Counted from the first letter of the stretch, positions 16,586 to 25,444 are shown. The stretch: DNA of 64,000 bases from Micromonospora sp. WMMD1120 (GCF_029626235.1 NZ_JARUBO010000005.1:714501-778500), one strand, 5' to 3'. A program made the numbers and translations. Notes: generated by a model from the sequence alone, not told the origin.

Positions 16586-16668
16586 CCCTCCCCCGGCCAC
16601 CCACCCTCCCCCGGCCGCCCACCCTCCCCCGGCCGTCCGCCCTCCCCCGGCCGTCCGCCCTCCCCCGG
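16586..16668. repeat. 18-bp tandem repeat array, C-rich strand
   Basis: CCCTCCCCCGG recurs at 16586, 16604, 16622, 16640 and 16658, an exact 18-base period with a variable spacer (CCACCCA, CCGCCCA, CCGTCCG). Confidence 0.9.
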
Positions 16669-16725
16669 TGATCATGAAGTTAGCGCCAGCGGCACCGGCG
16701 TGTCGTGACGCTAACTTCATGATCA
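16669..16725. repeat. Inverted repeat of the TGATCATGAAGTT family, copy 1
   Basis: TGATCATGAAGTTAGCG (16669-16685) is exactly mirrored at 16709-16725. The loop contains CGGCGTGTCGTG, a motif shared with copies 2 (as reverse complement) and 3. Confidence 0.9.
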
Positions 16726-16742
16726 TCTGGGGGAGGGCGGGG

Positions 16743-16825
16743 GCGTGGGGCGGGGCGGGGGCGGGGGCGTGGGGCGGGGCGGGGGCGGGGGCGTGGGGCG
16801 GGGCGGGGGCGGGGGCGGGGGCGGG
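16743..16825. repeat. 24-bp G-rich tandem repeat
   Basis: GCGTGGGGCGGGGCGGGGGC recurs at 16743, 16767 and 16791 and then decays. Runs of four or five G at short spacing could form G-quadruplexes on the plus strand. Confidence 0.85.
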
Positions 16826-16833
16826 ACGCGGCG

Positions 16834-16869
16834 GCGCCCGGCTCTTCCCGAATGGGAAGAGCCGGGCGC
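16834..16869 (-). terminator. 16-bp hairpin terminator of the CBS gene
   Basis: GCGCCCGGCTCTTCCC (16834-16849) pairs perfectly with 16854-16869 around a GAAT loop, 19 bases beyond the CBS stop. There is no U-run, as is common for actinobacterial terminators. Confidence 0.8.
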
Positions 16870-16887
16870 GTGGCCTGCGGCGGGCCG

Positions 16888-17304
16888 TCAGTTGTTCGGG
16901 TCGTCGGCGCTGATGTCAGCGAGCACCGACTGCGGTTCGCGTTCGACGGCGAGGTCACCCATCGAGACCAGGCCGACCAGCCGCCCGTCGTCGATCACCG
17001 GAAGCCGGCGCACGGCGTACGTGCGCATCAGGTCCGCGGCGGCCACCGCGTCGTCGTACTGGCTCACCGTGATCACGTCGCGGGTGGTGATCTGGTTCAG
17101 CCGGGTCGAACCCGGATCCATGTTCTCCGCGACGCCACGAACCGCGATGTCCCGGTCCGTCACGATGCCGACCACGTTGTCGCCGTCGGTCACCACCACG
17201 TCGCCGATCGCGCTGTCACGCATCTCCTGCGCGGCCGAGACGAGCGTGTCGTTGCCGTCCATCGTCACCAACCGGGTCGTCATGAACTCTCCGACCGTTG
17301 TCAT
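16888..17304 (-). CDS. CBS-pair domain protein
   Basis: The 138-aa product is made of two CBS repeats: MTTRLVTMDGNDTLVSAAQEMRDSAIGDVVVTDGDNVVGIVTDRDIAVR and ITTRDVITVSQYDDAVAAADLMRTYAVRRLPVIDDGRLVGLVSMGDLAVE. CBS pairs bind adenine nucleotides and usually regulate enzymes or channels; stand-alone versions of this size are common in actinomycetes as stress or dormancy proteins. The ATG is preceded by GGGGAGCACC. A hairpin terminator follows the gene. Confidence 0.9.
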   Translation of the reverse strand: MTTVGEFMTTRLVTMDGNDTLVSAAQEMRDSAIGDVVVTDGDNVVGIVTDRDIAVRGVAENMDPGSTRLNQITTRDVITVSQYDDAVAAADLMRTYAVRRLPVIDDGRLVGLVSMGDLAVEREPQSVLADISADDPNN

Positions 17305-17345
17305 GGTGCTCCCCTCTCGGTGTCGGCACGGGCCGTCTACCCGCC

Positions 17346-17401
17346 GCCCGGGAGGGGGTAACGCGGAGCACCCGCCCGGGAGGGGGTAACGCGGAGCACC
17401 C
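17346..17401. repeat. 28-bp tandem duplication upstream of the CBS gene
   Basis: GCCCGGGAGGGGGTAACGCG and its next 8 bases are repeated with a 28-base offset (17346-17373 and 17374-17401). The unit contains a CCCGGG palindrome. Confidence 0.85.
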
Positions 17402-17527
17402 GCCCGGCCGGCCGTGCGGGTACGGCGTCCACACGCCGTACCGGAGGGTCGGGCTTCCTCGGCCGCCGCATCCCGACCCCCGGTGTCCGGCGAAGCAGGG
17501 CGGTACGCCGGCCGACGACCGCGCGTC

Positions 17528-17533
17528 TACCGT
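17528..17533 (+). promoter_or_regulatory. -10 box TACCGT of a leaderless promoter
   Basis: TACCGT is followed by 6 bases and then the GTG at 17540. Confidence 0.55.
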
Positions 17534-17539
17534 GGCCCG

Positions 17540-18121
17540 GTGACGGCGAGCGAACAGGAACTGGCCCAGCTCGTGCTCGGCAGCGGTTGGCTGACCCGGG
17601 CGCTGACCGTCGTTCGTGACTCGGGGCTGCCCGACGCCTGGATCGGCGCGGGCGCCGTACGCGACCTGGTCTGGAGCGAACGGTACGGCGACGGCTTCGA
17701 CCCCACCGCCGTACGGGACGTCGATGTGGTGTTCTTCGACCCCATGAGGCTGACCCGCGACGACGACCGGCACGCCACCGCCCGACTGGCGGCGGCCTGG
17801 GCGGACCCGCCGTGGGAGGCACGCAACCAGGCGGCGGTGCACACCTGGTACGCGGCGAAGTTCGGCGGCGACCCGATCGAGCCGTACCGCAGCGTGGCCG
17901 AGGCGGTGGCCACCTGGCCGGAGTACGCGACAGCCGTGGCCGTCCGCCTGGCGCCCGACGACCGGCTGGAGGTCTGTGCCCCGTACGGTCTGATGGATCT
18001 GTTGGGCGGAATCTGGCGTCACAACCCGGCCCGGGTGGACGTGGCCCTGTCGCGGCAGCGGTTGGCACGGCAACGGCCGGCGCAACGGTGGCCCGGCGTA
18101 GTGGTGATCGAGCCCGGCTGA
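17540..18121 (+). CDS. Nucleotidyltransferase family protein
   Basis: The 193-aa product has a nucleotidyltransferase-fold signature: DAWIGAGAVRDLVW (the G-G-x-R-like loop) followed by VRDVDVVFFDPMRLTRDDD (paired Asp of the catalytic strand) and the C-terminal segment APYGLMDLLGGIWRHNP. It matches a family of about 190-aa bacterial nucleotidyltransferases of unknown substrate. The genomic neighbours give no clue to its target. GTG 17540 was chosen because TACCGT ends 6 bases upstream and because the fold begins directly after it. Confidence 0.8.
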   Translation: MTASEQELAQLVLGSGWLTRALTVVRDSGLPDAWIGAGAVRDLVWSERYGDGFDPTAVRDVDVVFFDPMRLTRDDDRHATARLAAAWADPPWEARNQAAVHTWYAAKFGGDPIEPYRSVAEAVATWPEYATAVAVRLAPDDRLEVCAPYGLMDLLGGIWRHNPARVDVALSRQRLARQRPAQRWPGVVVIEPG

Positions 18122-18130
18122 CCGACGGCG

Positions 18131-18697
<567 letters not shown>

Positions 18698-18707
18698 TCA
18701 CGCCTGT

Positions 18708-19796
<1,089 letters not shown>

Positions 19797-19829
19797 TCAC
19801 ACCCCCACCCCCTCCCGGCCCCCGCGTCC

Positions 19830-19910
19830 GCGCCCCCCGGTTGATCATGAAGTTATCGCCACGACACGCCGCCGAAAACGACAACAACTTCATGATCAAC
19901 CGGGGGGCGC
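19830..19910. repeat. Inverted repeat of the TGATCATGAAGTT family, copy 2
   Basis: A perfect 25-base arm (19830-19854, containing CCGGTTGATCATGAAGTT) is mirrored at 19886-19910. The arm includes a GCGCCCCCC extension absent from the other copies. The loop contains CACGACACGCCG, the reverse complement of the copy 1 loop motif. Confidence 0.9.
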
Positions 19911-19953
19911 GGGGGCGGCGGGGACCGGGCCGGACGCCGGGGTGGGGGTCGGG

Positions 19954-21291
19954 TTAGGGGGTTAGGGTGCCCAGGTTTGCTGTGGTCAGGGCTTCGCGGA
20001 TGGTGGCGGCGTCGCCTTCGATGACCAGGGTCAGCGAGTTCGGGTGCAGGTGGGTGGCGGCCGCGGCGGACACCTGGTCCACGTCGGCGGCGAGCAGCGA
20101 CTCCCGCAACCGCGCGTGGTAGTCGTCCGGCAGGTCGTGCACCACGAGCGTGGTCAGGGCGGAGGCGATGGCCCGAGGGCTCTGCAACTCCACCGAGAGC
20201 TGCCCGGCCCGCCAGGACCGGGCCACCGCCAGCTCCTCCTCGGTCACCCCGGTCTCCTGGGTACGGGTGATCTCGCCCACCGCCTCGACCAGGGCCGGCG
20301 CGGTGACCGCCGTCTGCACCCCGGAGCTGACCGCGAACCGGCCGAACCGCCGGGACGAGGCGAAGTCGGCCCGGACGCCGTAGGTGTAGCCGTGCACCTC
20401 GCGGAGCAGGTGGTTGAGGCGGGAGGTGAACGCCCCACCGAGCACCGTGCCGGCGAGCGTCATCGGCACGTGGTCGGGGTGCGCCCGGTGCGGCGACGGG
20501 TGCCCCAGCCGCAGCGTGGACTGCACCGACCCGGGTCGGTCCACCAGGATGATCCGCCGGTCGGCGCGCAGCGGCACCTCGATGGGACCGCCCCGCTCGG
20601 CCGGGCCGCCGCCGGTGCCGGCGAACGCCGCGGCGCCGAGCGCGTCCAGGTCGACACGGTCCAGGTCACCGGCGACGACGAGGGTGCCGGGGCGGAGGAA
20701 CCACTCGGAGTGGAAGACCGTCACGTCCTCCACGTCGAGCGCGGCGACGGAGTCCGGGTCGCCGTACATCGGTCGTCCCCAACGGTTCGCCACGCCGAAC
20801 AGGTCGGCGCGCAGCGCCGCATCGGCGCGCGGGCCCGGATTGGCCCAGTCCATCCGCAGCGCGGTGGCCTCGTCGTCGCGCACCCGCCGGACGTCGGCCG
20901 GGTCCAGTCGGGGCGTCCGGACCGCCTCGGCGAGCAGTTCGACGGCGGCGCTGAGCCGGTCCACCGGGACCACCACGCTGGCCTGGAAGGAGTCCCAGTC
21001 CAGGCCGGTCGACAGGGCGGTGCCGAGCCCTTCGACGGCGAGCGCGTACGCGGCGGCGTCCCGTTGCGCGGTGCCCTCCTCCAACGCCTTGGCCAGCACC
21101 CCGGACAGGCCCTCCTTGCCCAGCGGCTCCTGACCCGCGCCGACGTCGAGCAGGAGCAGGGCCACGGCGAGGTTCTGCCCGGGCAGGTGCGCGGCGACGA
21201 CCTGACCGCCGGCCACGGTCCGGCGGACCACCGGCGGAAACCGGTACGGGCGGGCGGCGCCCGGGCCGGGACGGTCGGCGATCAGCGTCAT
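19954..21291 (-). CDS. M16-family peptidase-like protein, non-catalytic subunit
   Basis: The 445-aa product has the two-domain insulinase/MPP fold (VVAAHLPGQNLAVALLLLDVGAG, then RDFFGVANRWGRPMYGD-like middle and HGYTYGVRADF near 330). At the position of the zinc motif HxxEH it has LAKALEEG, so zinc is not bound. It is the inactive partner of the downstream-oriented M16 gene, whose stop overlaps its ATG (ATGA). Together they likely form a heterodimeric processing peptidase. The R/Y pair (GYTYGVR) that contacts substrate in such partners is present. Confidence 0.9.
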   Translation of the reverse strand: MTLIADRPGPGAARPYRFPPVVRRTVAGGQVVAAHLPGQNLAVALLLLDVGAGQEPLGKEGLSGVLAKALEEGTAQRDAAAYALAVEGLGTALSTGLDWDSFQASVVVPVDRLSAAVELLAEAVRTPRLDPADVRRVRDDEATALRMDWANPGPRADAALRADLFGVANRWGRPMYGDPDSVAALDVEDVTVFHSEWFLRPGTLVVAGDLDRVDLDALGAAAFAGTGGGPAERGGPIEVPLRADRRIILVDRPGSVQSTLRLGHPSPHRAHPDHVPMTLAGTVLGGAFTSRLNHLLREVHGYTYGVRADFASSRRFGRFAVSSGVQTAVTAPALVEAVGEITRTQETGVTEEELAVARSWRAGQLSVELQSPRAIASALTTLVVHDLPDDYHARLRESLLAADVDQVSAAAATHLHPNSLTLVIEGDAATIREALTTANLGTLTP

Positions 21292-22577
21292 GAGGTCTCC
21301 TCGGGCAGGTAGGTCAGGATCACCCGGTCGGTGGCGAGCACGTCGGCGGCGACCTCGGCGATCTGTTCGGCGGTGACCGCGAGCAGGGCGGGCAACTGGT
21401 CGGCGACGCGGGCCGGGTCACCGAACTGGGTGGCGTACCGGCCGAGCAGGTCGGCGCGTCCGTCGACGGTGGACAGTTGCCGCCACCAGCCGGTGCTGAG
21501 CAACGCCTTGGCCCGGTCCAGCTCGGCGGCGGTCACCGGCACGGTGGCCAGCTCGTCGACAACCTCGGTGAGCCCTTCTGCCAGCCGCTCGGCGCTCACT
21601 CCGGGGCGGGCGGTGACGGTGGCGATCAGCGGCGCCGGGGCGTGTGCGAGGTCCACCCCGTACGCCCCGACCAGGTCCGGCTGGGCGATCCGCTCGCCGT
21701 CGGCGAGCCGCTGGTAGAGCCGGCTGCCCCGGCCGCTGCCGAGGACGGTGGCGAGCACGGTGACCACGTCGTATCCGGGGCTGCCGAACGGGTGGGTGCG
21801 GTGGGCGACGTACACCCGTGGCGCCGGCACGTCGGCTCTGACCGACTCGATGGCGGTCTGCCCGGTCGACGGAACGCTGCGCCCGTCCGGGGCAGGCGCG
21901 ATGTCGTCGCGGGCGGGCAGCGCGCCGAAGTACTTGTCGGCGAGCGCGAACACGTCCGCCGCTGTGGCGTCGCCGACCACGGTGAGCACCGCGTTGTTCG
22001 GCGCGTAGTAGGTCTGGTGGAACGCCTGGAAGGTGGCGAGGTCGGCGGCGTTGAGGTCGGCCATCGAGCCGATGGTCGCGTGGTGGTAGGGGTGCCCCGG
22101 CGGGTAGAGCAGCGGCAGCAGGCGCAACCAGGCGTCGCCGTACGGCACGTTCTCGTAGCGCTGCCGGCGTTCGTTCTTGACCACGTCGCGCTGGTTGTCG
22201 AGCGTCTCCTGGGTCAGGGCGGGCACCAGGCCGCCCATCCGGTCCGCCTCCAGCCAGAGCGCCAACTCCAGGTGCTCGGCCGGGACCGTCTCGAAGTAGT
22301 TCGTCCGGTCCGGGTTCGTGGTGGCGTTGAGCGAACCGCCGGAGCCCTGGATCAGTTTCATGTGTTCGGTCTTGGCCACGTTCACCGAACCTTCGAACAT
22401 CAGGTGCTCGAAGAGGTGGGCGAAACCGGTCTGCCCGGCTGGCTCGTGCCGGGAGCCGACGTCGTACCAGAGGTTGACGGCCACGGCGGGCGCCGTGCGG
22501 TCCTCGCTCACCACCACGCGCAGGCCGTTGTCCAGTCGGGACGTCTCGATGGGCCAGGGGTAACCACTGTCGGGCAT
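21288..22577 (-). CDS. M16-family zinc metallopeptidase, catalytic subunit
   Basis: The 429-aa product has the inverted zinc motif HLFEH (His54, Glu57, His58) and the downstream Glu in a QRDVVKNERRQRYEN helix. It is related to the mitochondrial processing peptidase beta subunit. It cleaves extended peptides inside a clam-shaped chamber, usually as a partner of an inactive homologue. It is the first gene of the pair; the ATGA overlap couples translation. TAGCGT ends 6 bases before the ATG, suggesting a leaderless mRNA. Confidence 0.95.
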   Translation of the reverse strand: MPDSGYPWPIETSRLDNGLRVVVSEDRTAPAVAVNLWYDVGSRHEPAGQTGFAHLFEHLMFEGSVNVAKTEHMKLIQGSGGSLNATTNPDRTNYFETVPAEHLELALWLEADRMGGLVPALTQETLDNQRDVVKNERRQRYENVPYGDAWLRLLPLLYPPGHPYHHATIGSMADLNAADLATFQAFHQTYYAPNNAVLTVVGDATAADVFALADKYFGALPARDDIAPAPDGRSVPSTGQTAIESVRADVPAPRVYVAHRTHPFGSPGYDVVTVLATVLGSGRGSRLYQRLADGERIAQPDLVGAYGVDLAHAPAPLIATVTARPGVSAERLAEGLTEVVDELATVPVTAAELDRAKALLSTGWWRQLSTVDGRADLLGRYATQFGDPARVADQLPALLAVTAEQIAEVAADVLATDRVILTYLPEETS

Positions 22578-22583
22578 GTCCCG

Positions 22584-22589
22584 ACGCTA
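22584..22589 (-). promoter_or_regulatory. -10 box TAGCGT of a leaderless promoter (M16 pair)
   Basis: On the minus strand TAGCGT is followed by 6 bases and then the ATG at 22577. Confidence 0.6.
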
Positions 22590-22678
22590 TCCGATCTCCC
22601 GGGTGGAAAGGTGACGTGCTGTCGGTCGGCGAGCCGACCCGCCGGCATCGGGAGCGCCGCTCGGGGTATCGGGGGGCC

Positions 22679-23422
22679 ATGACCGTCACCCCGCCACCGT
22701 CCCGGCCCGCCACCCGGGCCGCCGTCGAGCGCGCCAGCGCCGCGCTCGCCCGGCTGCGCCGAGGCCGCCTGCTGCATCCGGCCGGTCGCTCGTTCGCCGG
22801 CGAGACCATGATCTGGGGTACGCCGGGACCACCGACCGGGGTGGGTCTGCTGGACGACCCCGGCCGGTATCCGACCACCGTACGGCTCTCCAAGGGGACG
22901 CCGACCCCGGGCAGTTGGCCGGACGTGCTGGGCCTCGCGCTGCGCCTGCACCACGACTCGGGTCGCCCGTTCGACCTGCTGGTCAGCTCCAGCGGCGCAG
23001 CCCCGCTGCTGCGGAACCTGCCGCTGCCCCGGCGTCGCTTCACCGGGACGTACAGCACGATCGTGAGCTACCGGGTCGGCCGCCGCCGGCTCTGGCTGGC
23101 CGCGCTCGCCGACCCGGAGGCCGTCGACCTCGGTCGCAGCCTCGCCGCGGTGGCCGCGGCGACCCGAGCGGACACGCCACGCCTGGTGCTCGCGGTCGCG
23201 TCCGCCGTGGGGCCGTGGCGGGCGGTCGGACAGGTCAGCCTCGGCGCCCAGCTCAGCGCCGAGGCCGACCTGGCGCTCGCGTTCGATCCGGTGCACAACC
23301 TGCCGACCGAGTTGCGGATGGCGGGTCCGGTGGCCGTCCTGCGCGACCTGACCTACCGGGGGTCGCGCCGGGCCCGCGGCGCGACCGCTCAGTCCGGCGG
23401 CTCGACCGCGGCCACCGTCTGA
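22679..23422 (+). CDS. Catalase-fold-like protein, truncated relative to catalases
   Basis: The 247-aa product shows a partial catalase-like order: LLHPAGRSFAG resembles the distal-His segment VVHAKGAGAFG; YPTTVRLSKGTPTPGSWPDVLGLALRL resembles the FVRFSTV...DVRGFAVKF segment; and RPFDLLVSSSG follows. A proximal heme-ligand Tyr helix is not seen and the length is half that of catalase. Homologues in actinomycetes are, as I recall, sometimes labelled phosphodiesterase without support. TATCGG ends 6 bases before the ATG, possibly leaderless. The enzymatic role is unresolved. Confidence 0.45.
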   Translation: MTVTPPPSRPATRAAVERASAALARLRRGRLLHPAGRSFAGETMIWGTPGPPTGVGLLDDPGRYPTTVRLSKGTPTPGSWPDVLGLALRLHHDSGRPFDLLVSSSGAAPLLRNLPLPRRRFTGTYSTIVSYRVGRRRLWLAALADPEAVDLGRSLAAVAAATRADTPRLVLAVASAVGPWRAVGQVSLGAQLSAEADLALAFDPVHNLPTELRMAGPVAVLRDLTYRGSRRARGATAQSGGSTAATV

Positions 23423-23604
23423 TCGGAGGTACGACGTTCCAGCACGGTGTCGGGGGCCGCGTTCTGGTCCTCCGTGCGCATGTCCGACTCGGCGAGGATG
23501 GCCGCCGCCTGCGCCTGCGGGTCGTCGCTGCCGACCGCCGCCTCCTCGGGCAGAAGGTGGGCGCGGGACTCCACCCGATCCTGATCGCTCTGCTCAATAG
23601 TCAT
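23389..23604 (-). CDS. Small acidic protein, function unknown
   Basis: The 71-aa product is very acidic and Gln/Ala-rich, with no Cys or membrane segment (SRAHLLPEEAAVGSDDPQAQAAAILAESDMRTEDQNAAP). It is likely disordered apart from one helix. Its 3' end overlaps the 3' end of the preceding plus-strand gene by 34 bases. The ATG has GGAGCC upstream. Codon position bias is that of a real gene, but I do not recognise a family. Confidence 0.6.
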   Translation of the reverse strand: MTIEQSDQDRVESRAHLLPEEAAVGSDDPQAQAAAILAESDMRTEDQNAAPDTVLERRTSDQTVAAVEPPD

Positions 23605-23671
23605 GGCTCCACTGATACCCAGACCACATCCGCGCCACGCGATGTCCGCCCCGCATGTTGGGACGACCGAC

Positions 23672-23699
23672 CGGACATCGCCGTCGGGTCGGGTACGCT
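23672..23699 (+). promoter_or_regulatory. Promoter of the aromatic leader
   Basis: CGGACA (23672-23677) and TACGCT (23694-23699) form a -35/-10 pair with a 16-base spacer. The -10 ends 6 bases before the leader-peptide GTG, so the leader is translated from the very 5' end. GATGTCCG (23641-23648) mirrors CGGACATC (23672-23679), a dyad that reaches into the -35 box and could be an operator. Confidence 0.65.
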
Positions 23700-23705
23700 G
23701 GCCCG

Positions 23706-23765
23706 GTGACGCGTTCCTATCGATGGTTTAGGCAGCCGGCTCGCACGCCGGTGACTTCACCATGA
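23706..23765 (+). CDS. Aromatic leader peptide (19 aa) of the DAHP synthase gene
   Basis: The 20-codon frame reads VTRSYRWFRQPARTPVTSP. Codons for Tyr, Trp and Phe, the three end products of the shikimate pathway, fall within four residues (23718-23729), next to two of its four Arg. It starts 6 bases after a -10 box and ends before a strong terminator. This is the organisation of a ribosome-mediated attenuator. A comparable leader, aroR before aroF, is known from Corynebacterium glutamicum. No similarity search was done. Confidence 0.75.
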   Translation: MTRSYRWFRQPARTPVTSP

Positions 23766-23840
23766 ACTGACGTCACCACGAATCGAGCCGGCCGGGCAGG
23801 AGCTGTCGTTCCTGCCCTTTTGCGTACGAGCAGCCGGCTC
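23735..23840 (+). promoter_or_regulatory. Competing RNA pairings of the aromatic attenuator
   Basis: GCCGGCTCG at 23735-23743, inside the leader-peptide gene, is exactly complementary to CGAGCCGGC at 23784-23792, directly before the terminator stem. A second GCCGGCTCG occurs at 23832-23840, beyond the terminator. GGTGAC (23750-23755) can also pair with GTCACC (23772-23777). A ribosome stalled at the Tyr/Trp/Phe codons would cover the first copy. Which pairing antagonises termination needs folding. Confidence 0.55.
23794..23821 (+). terminator. Intrinsic terminator of the attenuator
   Basis: GGGCAGGAGC (23794-23803) pairs with GTTCCTGCCC (23808-23817) with one G-T, loop TGTC, followed by TTTT (23818-23821). 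A canonical T-tailed terminator is unusual in this G+C-rich sequence. Confidence 0.85.
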
Positions 23841-23886
23841 GTCCCGGGCACCGGCCCCGGGCACGGTCGGCGGAAGGATGCCCACC

Positions 23887-24972
23887 GTGACGACCCCGGA
23901 GACCGATCGGGTCAGCGATCAGCGGATCGACCGCGTCGTGCCGCTGACCACGCCCGCTCTGCTGCACCACGAGTTACCCCTCGACGCTCCGCTCGCGTCG
24001 GCCGTGCTGACCGGCCGCCGGGCGGTCAGTCGTGTGCTCGACCGCGAGGACGACCGCCTGCTGGTGGTGGTCGGCCCCTGCTCGGTGCATGATCCGGCCG
24101 CCGCGCTCGACTACGCGCAGCGTCTGCGCCTGGCGGCCGACCGGCTCGCCGACGACCTGCTGATCGTCATGCGGGTCTACTTCGAGAAGCCGCGCTCCAC
24201 CGTCGGCTGGAAGGGCCTGATCAACGATCCGGGCCTGGACGGCAGCGGGGACGTCAACACCGGCCTGCGACTGGCCCGGGCGCTGCTGCTGGACGTGCTG
24301 CGCCTCGGCTTGCCGGTGGGTTGCGAGTTCCTCGACCCGATCACCCCGCAGTACATCGCGGACACGGTGGTCTGGGGCGCGATCGGCGCCCGTACGGTGG
24401 AGAGCCAGGTGCACCGACAGCTCTCCTCCGGCCTGTCGATGCCGATCGGCATGAAGAACCGCCCGGACGGCAGCATCAGCACGGCGGTGGACGCGATCCG
24501 CGCCGCCGGAGTGCCGCACGTCTTCCCCGGCATCGACTTCTCCGGAACCCCGGCGATCATGCACACCCGGGGCAACACGGACGGGCACCTGGTGCTGCGC
24601 GGGGGCGGTGGCCGGCCCAACTACGACGCGGAGTCGGTCGCCGGCGCGCTCGACCTACTGCGCGCGGCCGACCTGCCGGAGCGGCTGGTGATCGACGCCA
24701 GCCACGCCAACAGCGGCAAGGACCACCGCAACCAACCGCTGGTGGCAGCGGACGTGGCGGCCCAACTGGCCGCCGGTCAGCGCGGGATCACCGGCATCAT
24801 GCTGGAGTCTTTCCTGCTGCCCGGCCGGCAGGATCTCGACCCGACCCGGGAACTCGAGTACGGCCGGTCGGTCACCGACGCCTGCCTCGGCTGGGACGAC
24901 ACCGCCGAGGTGCTGGACCATCTGGCGTCGGCGGTGCGGGCCCGCCGCGCCACCCTGCCGACGATGGCCTGA
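23887..24972 (+). CDS. aroF: 3-Deoxy-7-phosphoheptulonate (DAHP) synthase, class I
   Basis: The 361-aa product condenses phosphoenolpyruvate and erythrose 4-phosphate, the first step of aromatic amino-acid synthesis. Motifs of the AroFGH type are present: VVGPCSVHDP (62-71), RVYFEKPRSTVGWKGLINDP, the GIGARTVESQ-like AIGARTVESQVHR, MPIGMKNRPDGS and VIDASHANSGKDHRNQ. GTG 23887 is preferred because GGAAGG lies 9 bases upstream; ATG 23878 would directly abut that site. Expression is probably controlled by the leader peptide and terminator upstream. Actinomycetes usually also carry a class II enzyme. Confidence 0.95.
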   Translation: MTTPETDRVSDQRIDRVVPLTTPALLHHELPLDAPLASAVLTGRRAVSRVLDREDDRLLVVVGPCSVHDPAAALDYAQRLRLAADRLADDLLIVMRVYFEKPRSTVGWKGLINDPGLDGSGDVNTGLRLARALLLDVLRLGLPVGCEFLDPITPQYIADTVVWGAIGARTVESQVHRQLSSGLSMPIGMKNRPDGSISTAVDAIRAAGVPHVFPGIDFSGTPAIMHTRGNTDGHLVLRGGGGRPNYDAESVAGALDLLRAADLPERLVIDASHANSGKDHRNQPLVAADVAAQLAAGQRGITGIMLESFLLPGRQDLDPTRELEYGRSVTDACLGWDDTAEVLDHLASAVRARRATLPTMA

Positions 24973-25034
24973 CCCAACGTGACCCCCGTCACTCCGGCTC
25001 CCGGAACACGAGCCGGTGTGGGCTGGTTGACTGG

Positions 25035-25146
25035 GGTGTCGGTGTGTCCAGTGTCCCCGGGCCTCACCTAAATCGCCTCCGCGGAATACCGTTCGGCTGG
25101 AGCCGCGCAGTGCCACTCGCCGAGAGGCGACCTGCACACCGACACC
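25035..25146 (+). ncRNA. Candidate structured RNA closed by a 12-bp stem
   Basis: GGTGTCGGTGTG (25035-25046) pairs perfectly with CACACCGACACC (25135-25146). Inside are two tetraloop hairpins: CGGC-TGGA-GCCG (25094-25105) and TCGCC-GAGA-GGCGA (25117-25130), the second with a GNRA loop. The closing stem abuts the terminator at 25147. TTGACT (25027) and CAGTGT (25049) could be a promoter with a 16-base spacer, in which case the transcript would begin inside the element. No known RNA family was recognised; the SRP RNA, T-box and cobalamin signatures are absent. Confidence 0.45.
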
Positions 25147-25183
25147 AGCGCCGCCCCCGGCCCACAAGGCCGGGGGCGGCGCT
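25147..25183 (+). terminator. 16-bp hairpin terminator
   Basis: AGCGCCGCCCCCGGCC (25147-25162) pairs perfectly with 25168-25183 around a CACAA loop, followed by GTCTGTC. It may end both the DAHP synthase transcript and the candidate RNA. Confidence 0.8.
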
Positions 25184-25260
25184 GTCTGTCAGCCCGAACA
25201 CCGCGTGAGGTGGCCACGGCCGGCCCCTATCCGCGCCGGCGGCCGCGAGCGCCCGCGCCG

Positions 25261-25386
25261 CACCCGGCGCGGGCGCGGCAGCCGGCGCGGGCGCGGCAGC
25301 CGGCGCGGGCGCGGCAGCCGGCGCGGGCGCGGCAGCCGGCGCGGGCGCGGCAGCCGGCGCGGGCGCGGCAGCCGGCGCGGGCGCGG
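25261..25386. repeat. 18-bp tandem repeat array, seven units
   Basis: The unit CAGCCGGCGCGGGCGCGG recurs six times from 25279 to 25369 at an exact 18-base period, preceded by one variant beginning CACCCGG at 25261. Confidence 0.95.
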
Positions 25387-25444
25387 GCGCGACCACAGCG
25401 ACAGGTCCGCCGGCCACTTCGGAAGAACCTGCCACGACACCGGT

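Larger units (their letters stand above)
16484..16887. other. Repeat-rich intergenic region
   Basis: These 404 bases carry, in order, a C-rich 18-bp tandem array, a TGATCATGAAGTT inverted repeat, a G-rich 24-bp tandem array and a hairpin terminator. I see no gene in them. The strand asymmetry switches from C-rich to G-rich across the inverted repeat. Confidence 0.85.

Noticed and set aside
25035..25146. SRP RNA, T-box or cobalamin riboswitch
   Set aside because: The GGAAGGAAGCAGCC-like loop of SRP RNA, the TGGNACCGCG T-box and the full cobalamin core are missing.
25261..25386. A CRISPR array
   Set aside because: Units of 18 bases are directly adjacent without spacers and no cas genes are in the window.
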